Shown piece by piece: positions 8,263 through 15,049 of a DNA stretch of 64,000 bases (the first letter of the stretch is position 1; each line of letters opens with the position of its first letter). A program made the translations under genes and the position numbers. Source of the DNA: JANWHZ01 sp035758575. GTDB taxonomy: Bacteria > Patescibacteriota > Saccharimonadia > Saccharimonadales > UBA4665. The notes beneath the pieces are model-generated. The model was not told the origin of the DNA. It saw nothing but the letters and a program-made list of their open reading frames with translations, and ran no database searches. The DNA lies in contig DASTXH010000031.1 of the NCBI GenBank assembly GCA_035758575.1, forward strand, positions 97,719-161,718. The letters run 5' to 3'.

Positions 8263-9378
8263 ATGTCTACATACATCGTCGAGGAAGCTGAAAAGATCAC
8301 GTCGTCAACACTGCTGCTGACGCTGCAACGCGATGAAGCCGAGCGCCCGCTGGCATTCCAGCCCGGCCAGTACGCCGCAATAGCCTACGAAAAGCATGGC
8401 AAGCCATCGGTAGCCCGCTGTTTTTCGGTGGTCAGCTCGCCTACTGACCAACACGTGTTGCAATTCAGCATGCGTGTCCGCGGCCGCTACACTACGGCGC
8501 TGAGCAGATTGCAAAAGGGCGAACTGGTTGACGTATACGGCCCGTACGGTGGTTTCATCTTTGATGCTGACCGCGACAAAACAGCGGTATTCATTGCGGG
8601 CGGCATCGGCATCACGCCGTTCATGTGCATGCTCCGCTACCTCAGCGCACTGAACGCGCGTAACGACGTCACGCTACTATACAGCTGTGCCACGCAAGAT
8701 GACGTGCCGTTTCGGGACGAGCTGTTGGCCATCCAGTCCAAACACCCAAACCTCAAAACTATTTTTGTAGTAGGCAGCGGACCAACCAGCTCGCTACCGG
8801 CAAAACAGGTACAGACCGGCCGCGTCACGACCGAGCTGCTGGACGATGTTACCGGTAAGCACTACCAAGACCGCCGCTTCTTTATCTGTGGCCCGCCGGT
8901 ATTTATGAAGGCCATGACAAACATGTTGGCCAAGCAGGGCGCACCGAAGTCCGGACTGCTTACCGAGGCCTTCACCCAGTCATCGCCCCGGCAAACTAGT
9001 ATTTTGCGTAGCTGGCCGGCCAACGCCTATGCCCTGGGCACTATAGGCGTGGTGCTGGGTGGTTTTGTGGTTATGGTAAGCGACCTGTTGCGCAGCCTGC
9101 CGCCAACCACCACCGAGCGGCCTACCAAAACTGCGCCATACCTTATAACCAACGCCCGGCAACAACAGCTGGATCAACTGGTCAATAGTATCCCTCCATC
9201 GCCGGATGTCATTACGGCGCCCACGACGCCTGAAGCCACAACACCGGCTCCATCTTCCAACACTTCAACCCAGAGCACTACTAATCCACAGCCCCAAACA
9301 CTCTCACCCATATACACGGCATCTATATCGGCGCCGGCGCCTGCCTGCCAGACCACGCCGTCCGGCCGGTGTATCTAA
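8263..9378 (+). CDS. Membrane-tethered ferredoxin-NADP+ reductase-like flavoprotein (redox cassette 1)
   Basis: A 371-residue oxidoreductase that should move electrons from NAD(P)H to FAD and on to a membrane partner. The FAD-binding barrel comes first: PGQYAAIAY, and RCFSVVSS as the RxxS flavin motif. The NAD(P) domain follows, with GGIGITPFMCMLRY and FFICGPPVFM. A single membrane helix lies at about 250-275 (YALGTIGVVLGGFVVMV), followed by a Pro/Thr/Ser-rich tail of about 90 residues that would face outside. The ATG at 8263 is chosen because the FNR domain starts there and a -10 lies just upstream. ApbE begins 4 nt after its stop. A paralogue is at 58982-60001. Confidence 0.85.
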   Translation: MSTYIVEEAEKITSSTLLLTLQRDEAERPLAFQPGQYAAIAYEKHGKPSVARCFSVVSSPTDQHVLQFSMRVRGRYTTALSRLQKGELVDVYGPYGGFIFDADRDKTAVFIAGGIGITPFMCMLRYLSALNARNDVTLLYSCATQDDVPFRDELLAIQSKHPNLKTIFVVGSGPTSSLPAKQVQTGRVTTELLDDVTGKHYQDRRFFICGPPVFMKAMTNMLAKQGAPKSGLLTEAFTQSSPRQTSILRSWPANAYALGTIGVVLGGFVVMVSDLLRSLPPTTTERPTKTAPYLITNARQQQLDQLVNSIPPSPDVITAPTTPEATTPAPSSNTSTQSTTNPQPQTLSPIYTASISAPAPACQTTPSGRCI

Positions 9379-9381
9379 CTC

Positions 9382-10326
9382 ATGCAGCAGTACCAAACAT
9401 GCATAGCGCTGGGCAGCAAAACCGGCATTTCACTGGTAAGCAAGGCACCAACAGCGCAGATTGATGCGCTGTACCAACGGCTTTGGCGTGAGATATTTTT
9501 GTTTGAGCGACAGTTCAGCCGGTTCCTGCCGGGCAGTGAGTTGTCTGTATTCAACCGGCAGGCCGGCAGCAAACAAGCTATCACGCCCGAATTCCGAGAT
9601 TTTCTGCTCACAGCACGCGCGCTGGCGCATGAAACCGATGGGCTGTACAACCCGTTCATCCTGCCGGCACTGCAAGCTGCTGGCTACGTACGCTCACGTG
9701 TACCGGGGCGCGAGCAAGACCCCGCCGACGACCACTCGAGCAAATCCGTAGCAGCTATAGAACAACTAGAGATCGGCGACAATTGGGCGCGCATCCCCTA
9801 CGGCACAGCATTGGACCTGGGCGGATGCGGCAAAGGTTACCTGGCAGACAAGCTTCGGAATGACCTGCCCAGCAGCATCACCGGCTATTGGCTGTCGTTT
9901 GGCGGTGATATAGCCGCAGGCGGGCTGAACGAAGACGGACAGCCATGGAACATCGGCATCCAAAGCACCGCGGACGGCACCGAAAACATCGGCACATACA
10001 CCGTCACCTCTGCTTGCGGCATAGCCACGTCAGGCGTCACTGTTCACCAAGGTAGTAAACAGGGCAGGGCATGGCACCATATCATAGACCCGCGCACGTT
10101 GCAACCGGCCGAAACCGACGTACTGCTGGCGACGGTATGCGACAGCTCTACGCTGCGCGCCGACGTACTGGCAAGCTGTGCGGTTATACTAGGCAGCAAA
10201 CAAGGCCTGGCATTCCTGCGCCGGCGCAACGTAAAAGCCGCCGTGCTGCAATACGGCGCGTCAGTGAGCCAGCGCATTATCAAGCATTTTGGTAATGGTA
10301 TAATCATGGGTACTACCCATGCGTAA
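9382..10326 (+). CDS. apbE: FAD:protein FMN transferase (redox cassette 1)
   Basis: A 314-residue ApbE-family enzyme that transfers FMN from FAD to a Thr or Ser of a target protein. Visible family motifs are FERQFSRFLPGSELSVFNR, GLYNPFILPALQ, ALDLGGCGKGYLADKL (FAD/Mg site), LSFGGDIAAGG, CGIATSGV and HHIIDPRTLQPA. There is no signal peptide or lipobox, unlike many exported ApbE proteins, so it probably acts in the cytoplasm. Its stop overlaps the start of the di-heme membrane protein. No obvious (S/T)GAT flavinylation target was found in the cassette. A paralogue is at 60007-60924. Confidence 0.9.
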   Translation: MQQYQTCIALGSKTGISLVSKAPTAQIDALYQRLWREIFLFERQFSRFLPGSELSVFNRQAGSKQAITPEFRDFLLTARALAHETDGLYNPFILPALQAAGYVRSRVPGREQDPADDHSSKSVAAIEQLEIGDNWARIPYGTALDLGGCGKGYLADKLRNDLPSSITGYWLSFGGDIAAGGLNEDGQPWNIGIQSTADGTENIGTYTVTSACGIATSGVTVHQGSKQGRAWHHIIDPRTLQPAETDVLLATVCDSSTLRADVLASCAVILGSKQGLAFLRRRNVKAAVLQYGASVSQRIIKHFGNGIIMGTTHA

Positions 10327-11065
10327 ACTCCTTGCCCTGATTGCCCTCGTTGCGACTCTGGGCGTTGTTGCGACACCAGCTTGCCGCGCATATGCTGCGC
10401 CCGTGCCGGCTGCGATGCTGCAGCATGTCGCGGCAACCGACACGCCAACCATACTTGTTGATCCTGTACAAGGGCCGAGCGTTTCACAACAGCTGGTAAC
10501 ACGTGCGCGGGCTTCGTGGCCCTGGTACATCACCCGGGCGGCCGGCTTTGTTGCAGCCATCTCATTGGCGCTGCTGATGCTTTCGGGCGTCGGCTTCATT
10601 ACTGGGCTCAGCTTTAGGCTACTCGAACCGCTCACGGCGTGGGCAACACATAAAGCCATCGCGTACATCTTTGGTATATCGGTTGTGGTGCACGTGGTGG
10701 CGCTACTGTTCGACAGATTCGTACCGTTTACCATCGCCCAGGCGCTGGTACCGTTTCTGTCGCATTACCGCGAAGTTTCCATAGTGGGGTACCACATGGG
10801 GTCGTTGTACGTAGCGTTGGGCGTGATCGCCTTGTATTTTGTGCTGGCTATTATTCTGTCATCCATATTGTGGATCGATAAAAAGCCGCATACGTGGAAA
10901 CTGCTTCATTTTCTGGCATACCTTACCATTATCTTTGTATTTTTCCATGCGTTGTATTTGGGGACCGACCTGGCGCATGGCGTCTTTCGGATCATTTGGG
11001 TCATCATAGGCGTTGGCATTGCTATTGCGGTTGTACTGCGTCTACGCAGAAGGGCGCGGATGTAG
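10319..11065 (+). CDS. Ferric reductase-like di-heme b membrane protein (redox cassette 1)
   Basis: A 248-residue membrane protein with an N-terminal hydrophobic segment, an external linker (about 25-60), and a bundle of about five helices. Two helices carry histidine pairs: HKAIAYIFGISVVVH (H-x13-H) and HFLAYLTIIFVFFH (H-x12-H). That spacing equals the heme-ligand spacing of the NADPH oxidase gp91phox. It would pass electrons across the membrane through two stacked b hemes. It lacks its own flavin domain, which is encoded two genes upstream. Its start overlaps the end of apbE. The terminal acceptor is not known. A paralogue is at 60921-61607. Confidence 0.78.
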   Translation: MRKLLALIALVATLGVVATPACRAYAAPVPAAMLQHVAATDTPTILVDPVQGPSVSQQLVTRARASWPWYITRAAGFVAAISLALLMLSGVGFITGLSFRLLEPLTAWATHKAIAYIFGISVVVHVVALLFDRFVPFTIAQALVPFLSHYREVSIVGYHMGSLYVALGVIALYFVLAIILSSILWIDKKPHTWKLLHFLAYLTIIFVFFHALYLGTDLAHGVFRIIWVIIGVGIAIAVVLRLRRRARM

Positions 11066-11067
11066 CC

Positions 11068-11688
11068 ATGAAGCAACCACCGAATCCCGTCGCTATCCGC
11101 GCGCGCAACAAGCGCAAACGCCTTGCCGGCTGGGTGTGTTTCTATCTGCTGCTGATTGCCGCGTTTGCCTTTGTTGTCTACTGGCAGGCACATCGTGTGA
11201 ACACGCTGGACTTTGCCGGCGGCACACTACAGCTGACTACTGATAAAACAAAATATACCGTCGGCGACACCATCACCTACACACTAAAAAACGGGCTGAG
11301 CCAACCCGTTACGCTCACCAATGACTGCCCTCAAGAGCCGCTCTTTGTGTATTCCTGGACAAACAACGCCTGGGTGCGTCTGCACGACACGGCCGCAAGC
11401 TCGGTTTGCCAAACCCAGACAGGCCAACAGACTATCGCCGCCGGCGCTGCGTATACGCAAAACTTCACCAACTGGCCCAACCTCTTCAGCAAGCCGGGCA
11501 TATACCGCATCGTAGAGCTTGCCACCAACTACACCGCGTTGCCGTATGCAGATTTTCAGGTGGTAGCCAAGCCCATACCCGCCCAAACACAAGTGCAAAC
11601 ACAGACGCAAATTATCATCCAAAAGGTGATCACCCCTGTATATATCACCGTGCCCAGCACAGGCGGAGATAACGGCGGCGACAACTAG
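11068..11688 (+). CDS. Membrane-anchored Ig-like extracytoplasmic protein
   Basis: A 206-residue protein beginning 2 nt after the membrane protein's stop, so it belongs to the redox operon. It has a basic cytoplasmic start (RARNKRKRL), one membrane helix (VCFYLLLIAAFAFVVYW), then a beta-sandwich-like domain: LQLTTDKTKYTVGDTITYTLKN, YRIVELATNY. The pattern resembles BsuPI-like or macroglobulin-type Ig folds. Two cysteines (NDCPQ, SVCQT) could form a disulfide. The tail is Gln/Thr-rich. No homologue accompanies the second cassette, so it is probably accessory. Confidence 0.65.
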   Translation: MKQPPNPVAIRARNKRKRLAGWVCFYLLLIAAFAFVVYWQAHRVNTLDFAGGTLQLTTDKTKYTVGDTITYTLKNGLSQPVTLTNDCPQEPLFVYSWTNNAWVRLHDTAASSVCQTQTGQQTIAAGAAYTQNFTNWPNLFSKPGIYRIVELATNYTALPYADFQVVAKPIPAQTQVQTQTQIIIQKVITPVYITVPSTGGDNGGDN

Positions 11689-11709
11689 CGCTAATTCAGA
11701 GCAAATAGA

Positions 11710-12174
11710 CTAGAGCAAGCCGTCCCCACCACGAGCAGAGACTGAAGCCTGTGATGGCACAACACGAAACGGATACCGCACCCGGCCTACAGTCTTGCCC
11801 TCCTCAGAAAGGGTAAGCTCCATGGTATAGTCCCCATATCCTTTGATAGGCAGTGCCGAAATATTATCTCTGATGTTAAATCGGATTTGATTAGCGGCCA
11901 GCTCTAGGGGAGCGACGATCTCACCTATCTTCTCTCCGTCAGGGTTGATCACCTTTTTTACGGTGCTTAACTTGATAGGCCTACTGCTCGGGTCACTGAT
12001 CAACCAACTAGATACAAGATCAAATCTAAATTGAAGCATAGCCCCTTTATGGACTTTGTCTTCAAATTCGACAGGGACACTGAAGTCTTCGAAGAACTTG
12101 TAGGCCGACAGTTTTCCATCGCTACCGTCTACTGAGGAAGACTCGCAAAAGAATGTAAATAGGTTCTTAAACAT
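11710..12174 (-). CDS. Third gene of the toxin-antitoxin operon, DUF6941-like
   Basis: A 154-residue soluble protein. The beginning (FTFFCESSSVDGSDGKLSAYKFFEDF) and the beta-rich rest (IRFNIRDNISALPIKGYGDYTMELTL) resemble small DUF6941-type beta-sandwich proteins; this is a weak pattern match. It overlaps the end of the antitoxin gene by 8 nt and has an unusually complete Shine-Dalgarno site inside that gene, so it should be made in quantity. A chaperone role as in TAC systems is possible by position only; it does not look like SecB. Base composition is lower in GC than the flanks, like the two TA genes. Confidence 0.6.
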   Translation of the reverse strand: MFKNLFTFFCESSSVDGSDGKLSAYKFFEDFSVPVEFEDKVHKGAMLQFRFDLVSSWLISDPSSRPIKLSTVKKVINPDGEKIGEIVAPLELAANQIRFNIRDNISALPIKGYGDYTMELTLSEEGKTVGRVRYPFRVVPSQASVSARGGDGLL

Positions 12175-12607
12175 TTATCACCTCCTTTATATTGGTGGCA
12201 AAGCCTTCGCCTTCGCGTAGCCAACCCGTAGCTTTCGTCGTTGCAGGCTTCAGTTTCAGTGATGATATATGCCTATTAGCGGAGAGGAAAGCGTGGCGAT
12301 TCGTGGTAGTAATGGTGGACTTCACTATCTCCACTCTAAGCTTAGCGCCGAGCGCACGCACGACTTTGGCAAGCACCTTAAGCGTATACCCCTGGTAACC
12401 GGGGCTCTCAAGCCTTGAGATATTTGACTGCTGGATGCCAGACAGTTCAGCAAGTTGTTTTTGCGTAAGGCCGGCGTCCTGCCGAAGTTTTGCAATTTGC
12501 ATGGATATATCTACAGAAAGCTGCGCATCTTCAATCGCAGCGCGCAAGGCAGGCGATTTCTTAATCAGATTCGTATAGTACCCGTTGCTAGATTTCATAT
12601 TCTTCAT
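12167..12607 (-). CDS. HigA-like antitoxin with XRE helix-turn-helix
   Basis: A 146-residue DNA-binding protein. The HTH lies at about 37-85 (IAKLRQDAGLTQKQLAELSGIQQSNISRLE followed by YTLKVLAKVVRALG). The C-terminal extension of about 55 residues probably holds the toxin-neutralising region. It would repress its own operon and bind the toxin encoded just upstream. The toxin's stop overlaps this start by about 20 nt; AAGGAGG lies before the ATG. Toxin-first order fits the HigBA arrangement. A second possible start is the Met at residue 4. Confidence 0.85.
   Translation of the reverse strand: MKNMKSSNGYYTNLIKKSPALRAAIEDAQLSVDISMQIAKLRQDAGLTQKQLAELSGIQQSNISRLESPGYQGYTLKVLAKVVRALGAKLRVEIVKSTITTTNRHAFLSANRHISSLKLKPATTKATGWLREGEGFATNIKEVINV
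12177..12188 (-). promoter_or_regulatory. Near-perfect Shine-Dalgarno site AAAGGAGGTGAT
   Basis: Twelve bases on the minus strand match the complement of the 16S rRNA 3' tail, with a 2-nt gap to the ATG at 12174. It lies within the last codons of the antitoxin gene. Confidence 0.75.
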
Positions 12608-12962
12608 AGTAACCTCCTCCTTTTTTTAGATCATCATATATCGAGTCGGCTAGCCTCAGCTCAGAAGGTCTGAGTTTCATCTCTTTTTTCGTATATCCAC
12701 TTAAAAGCAAAACAATATCTCGTTCGTATACAACATAGAACAACCGCGCCGTATTACTACCGCCAGGACGTATTTCTTTATACTTCTTACCCGCTATTGG
12801 CTTTACGAGCGGGTCACGATGGCATTGCGGAGCCTTCATACGCTCCAGTTTTGCTAAAACTAAGCCCAAGAACTCTAAATTATCCGCCTCTAATGAATCC
12901 ATATAATCCCTTATGTAACATTTACCCCAAGAGGTGGTGTAGAAGCAGATGCGGTATTCCAT
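12588..12962 (-). CDS. HigB/RelE-superfamily toxin (Gp49-like)
   Basis: A 124-residue protein of the phage-derived Gp49-like/HigB group of ribosome-dependent mRNA interferases. Characteristic parts are the first strand YRICFYTTSWGKCYIRDYMDSL, the central KPIAGKKYKEIRPGGSNTARLFYVVYERDIVLLLSGYTKKE, and the basic C-terminal helix. It is first in a three-gene operon read on the minus strand. The low GC of the operon and its position next to an Mrr-like nuclease fit a mobile defence-type insertion. The target and toxicity are inferred from the family. Confidence 0.85.
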   Translation of the reverse strand: MEYRICFYTTSWGKCYIRDYMDSLEADNLEFLGLVLAKLERMKAPQCHRDPLVKPIAGKKYKEIRPGGSNTARLFYVVYERDIVLLLSGYTKKEMKLRPSELRLADSIYDDLKKGGGYYEEYEI

Positions 12963-13049
12963 TGCATAATTACCCTATCACAGAATATTCCAATTTTGGT
13001 ATACTGTCAAGAAATGCTCGCAGCTTGACCCTAAAAAACAGCCGTCTGC

Positions 13050-13055
13050 TATAGT
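13050..13055 (+). promoter_or_regulatory. Extended -10 TGC-TATAGT with upstream TTGACC
   Basis: TGC-TATAGT ends 6 nt before the ATG at 13062. TTGACC at 13025-13030, 19 nt upstream, may be its -35. Confidence 0.6.
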
Positions 13056-13061
13056 AAGGGT

Positions 13062-13532
13062 ATGTACAAAACATACAAACAGAAAAAGCAACGGGAAGCG
13101 GGGAAGCGATACGAACGGTTTGTGGCACAGACGCTTCGCGAACAGGGGTGGCAGGTGGTCGAAAGCGGCCTAAGCGGCTACGACGACCACGGCATTGACC
13201 TAGAAGCGACCAAGGATGGCATCCGCCGCTATATTCAGTGCAAAGGCTGGAAGCGGCACCGGCTGATCCATTCCGATGTAGTGTCACAACTGTTCGGTGA
13301 TGTGGCAAACATTGAGGGCGTTGGCAACCTTGACCGCGTAGAGTGCTACATATATTCCCCCGCACAGCTGGACGAAGCCGCCGCCCAAGAGGCCCAGCAC
13401 CTAGGCGTACGCTTCGTGCGTCTTTACTTTCCGCCCTGGCACCATCATGTCCGGCGCTATTTCAATACCTTCCGCCAAAACGACACAACTTACTCGCGCG
13501 GCCATACGCCTCGTATAAACAACCACGGGTAA
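13062..13532 (+). CDS. Mrr-like restriction endonuclease domain protein
   Basis: A 156-residue single-domain PD-(D/E)xK nuclease. The order RYERFVAQTLREQGWQV, GYDDHGIDLEATKDG and YIQCKGW gives the conserved Glu, GxD and QxK of the Mrr_cat fold. Such stand-alone domains act in DNA repair, recombination or restriction of modified DNA. The start codon lies 6 nt after a -10 box. The last codons (NNHG and the stop) fall inside the first hairpin of a repeat cluster at 13522-13607, so the original C-terminus may have been altered by insertion of that element. Confidence 0.8.
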   Translation: MYKTYKQKKQREAGKRYERFVAQTLREQGWQVVESGLSGYDDHGIDLEATKDGIRRYIQCKGWKRHRLIHSDVVSQLFGDVANIEGVGNLDRVECYIYSPAQLDEAAAQEAQHLGVRFVRLYFPPWHHHVRRYFNTFRQNDTTYSRGHTPRINNHG

Positions 13533-13607
13533 GCCCGTGGTGTTTGAAAAGACCCAGTATCAGTCGCTTTGCGACTGAACCAGCACCCACGGCTAAAGCC
13601 GTGGTGC
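13522..13607. repeat. Cluster of three hairpins, REP / IS200-IS605-end-like
   Basis: Three perfect or near-perfect hairpins follow one another. They are ACCACGGG/CCCGTGGT with a TAAG loop (13522-13541), CAGTCGC/GCGACTG with a TTT loop (13561-13577), and CACGGCT/AGCCGTG with an AA loop (13588-13603, extending to 13583-13607 with one bulge). Hairpins of the form CCACGG-loop-CCGTGG are typical of IS200/IS605 ends and of REP elements mobilised by their relatives. No transposase is present here. The element overlaps the 3' end of the nuclease gene. Confidence 0.6.
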
Positions 13608-13728
13608 TCTGCCTTCGGGTAATTATAGGTTAAGATAGATGGGCTTTACGCTGTTTTCACGGTTATTTCACGACCTTGCAGTAATGCTGCGCCGTAGGCA
13701 GTGATCTTGGCGATGATAGCAGCGAGGC

Positions 13729-14217
13729 TTAGCGCCGTAAGCCGCCGTCATCATCTACGTAGGGCTGGGCTTTGGGCAGACGGCTAATCTGCTCATCATC
13801 CGACATAAAGAAAAGGCCCAACGTCCGGGAGCCAAGGAATGGCTGCAGTTCAGCCAACCGTCGGTTGAACTGGGCGTCATGCGCCTGGTAACGGTTGGTG
13901 ACATGGGGAAAGAACAGGGTATCCGATTCGCCCTCACGCACGTACATGCCCGTAGATACAACGTCGTCACTGCCCGGGAATTTAACCAATACATGGTGGT
14001 GGTTTGGCAAAATATCACCCCTCGCCAGGCCGGCCTCAATTTCATCTGCAGGCAAGACGCCCTTCAAGTCGGCACTTGGATCATGCGTGTCTAAAACTGC
14101 AATATCGGCCTGGAATGTTGGGCCAAGCAATCTCAGTAAATCACCGCGCTTCAAAATACTGGCATCAGTAATACGCGACCATTCTACCCGTTGATTTTGC
14201 TCCACAGAAAGTTCCAT
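13729..14217 (-). CDS. Hypothetical soluble protein
   Basis: A 162-residue acidic protein from the ATG at 14217; an in-frame upstream ATG at 14253 would add 12 residues. It has no signal peptide or membrane segment. The sequence is well structured (VEWSRITDASILKRGDLLRLLG, LPNHHHVLVKFPGSDDVVSTGMYV) but matches no family I know. The HHH run and the conserved-looking ending QPYVDDDGGLRR are notable. Codon structure and the absence of overlap with other good frames support a real gene. It stands alone between the hairpin cluster and an anchored protein. Confidence 0.6.
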   Translation of the reverse strand: MELSVEQNQRVEWSRITDASILKRGDLLRLLGPTFQADIAVLDTHDPSADLKGVLPADEIEAGLARGDILPNHHHVLVKFPGSDDVVSTGMYVREGESDTLFFPHVTNRYQAHDAQFNRRLAELQPFLGSRTLGLFFMSDDEQISRLPKAQPYVDDDGGLRR

Positions 14218-14300
14218 CGTCTCAATATAGCAACATATGCGGCATTTGAGCAATTACATGTAGCAGTAAATGCTGCACTGGCCTAGTCAAATCAGGCCAG

Positions 14301-14960
14301 CTACATGCTCATACTGGAAGAAGTGGAGGATGTAGTGCTTTGGCAAGTTATTTTGTCGGTAGTACTCTTGGGTACGGTCAGGATGTCTGCCATGAAGTGC
14401 GGCACGGGCAGGCCGGCATGACCCTGTGGCATAATCATCATATTCATGTGGTCGTAGGCTACACCGTGCAGATCGAGCGTGCTCATGGCACCATTCATAA
14501 CGCTGCCGGCGGCGGTGTTCATGCTGGACGCGGGCGCGGTTTCCGGCACCATGTATTCCAGGCCGATCACCTTGCCTTGGTATACATCGTACAGGGGACC
14601 GTAGGGAATATCCTGGGGCGCTATGTACTGCGTGCCCAACCCTTGGGTGCACTGCGACGTTACCGTAGCGCCGGCGGGCAATGACAGTGCGGCAGTCATG
14701 GCGTTGGCGGGCGGAGGCGCGGCTTTTTTGCCATACACATAGCCGGCGCCAAACAGGCTGGCACCTACCAGCAAAACCAGCGCTACAATACCCGCAATTT
14801 TCAAAGGAAGCACCGGCGATTGCCGCGGCGGCTTAGCGGCAACGGATGGCGAAGCGGGTGACATGACCGGGGGTACGACAGGCTGCGGAGCAGACGGGGT
14901 GACTGGCTGCTGGCTGAGCGGCGCTTCGGTGTTTGTTTGCGGACCCATATCGTGGAGCAT
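14301..14960 (-). CDS. Membrane-anchored extracytoplasmic protein
   Basis: A bitopic protein of about 219 residues. The cytoplasmic N-terminus is Pro/Gln/Ser-rich, one membrane helix follows (KIAGIVALVLLVGASLFGAGYVYG), then an external domain rich in Met and His (YDHMNMMIMPQGHAGLPVPHFM). The Met/His-rich stretch could bind metal such as copper, but that is only a compositional hint. Two cysteines (TSQCTQ, ITCQST) are present. The start is uncertain: ATG at 14960 or 14948, neither with a clear ribosome-binding site. It diverges from the histidine kinase gene. Confidence 0.6.
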   Translation of the reverse strand: MLHDMGPQTNTEAPLSQQPVTPSAPQPVVPPVMSPASPSVAAKPPRQSPVLPLKIAGIVALVLLVGASLFGAGYVYGKKAAPPPANAMTAALSLPAGATVTSQCTQGLGTQYIAPQDIPYGPLYDVYQGKVIGLEYMVPETAPASSMNTAAGSVMNGAMSTLDLHGVAYDHMNMMIMPQGHAGLPVPHFMADILTVPKSTTDKITCQSTTSSTSSSMSM

Positions 14961-15036
14961 AATCGCTTTGAGCGGATGCGTCAAGTTTTGTCAATGACGT
15001 GCATCAACAAAGATTCCCAGGCACGGCAGAATACCG

Positions 15037-15042
15037 TACACT
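15037..15042 (+). promoter_or_regulatory. -10 box TACACT for the two-component operon
   Basis: TACACT ends 7 nt before the ATG at 15050, a leaderless-type spacing. Confidence 0.5.
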
Positions 15043-15049
15043 AACACAT

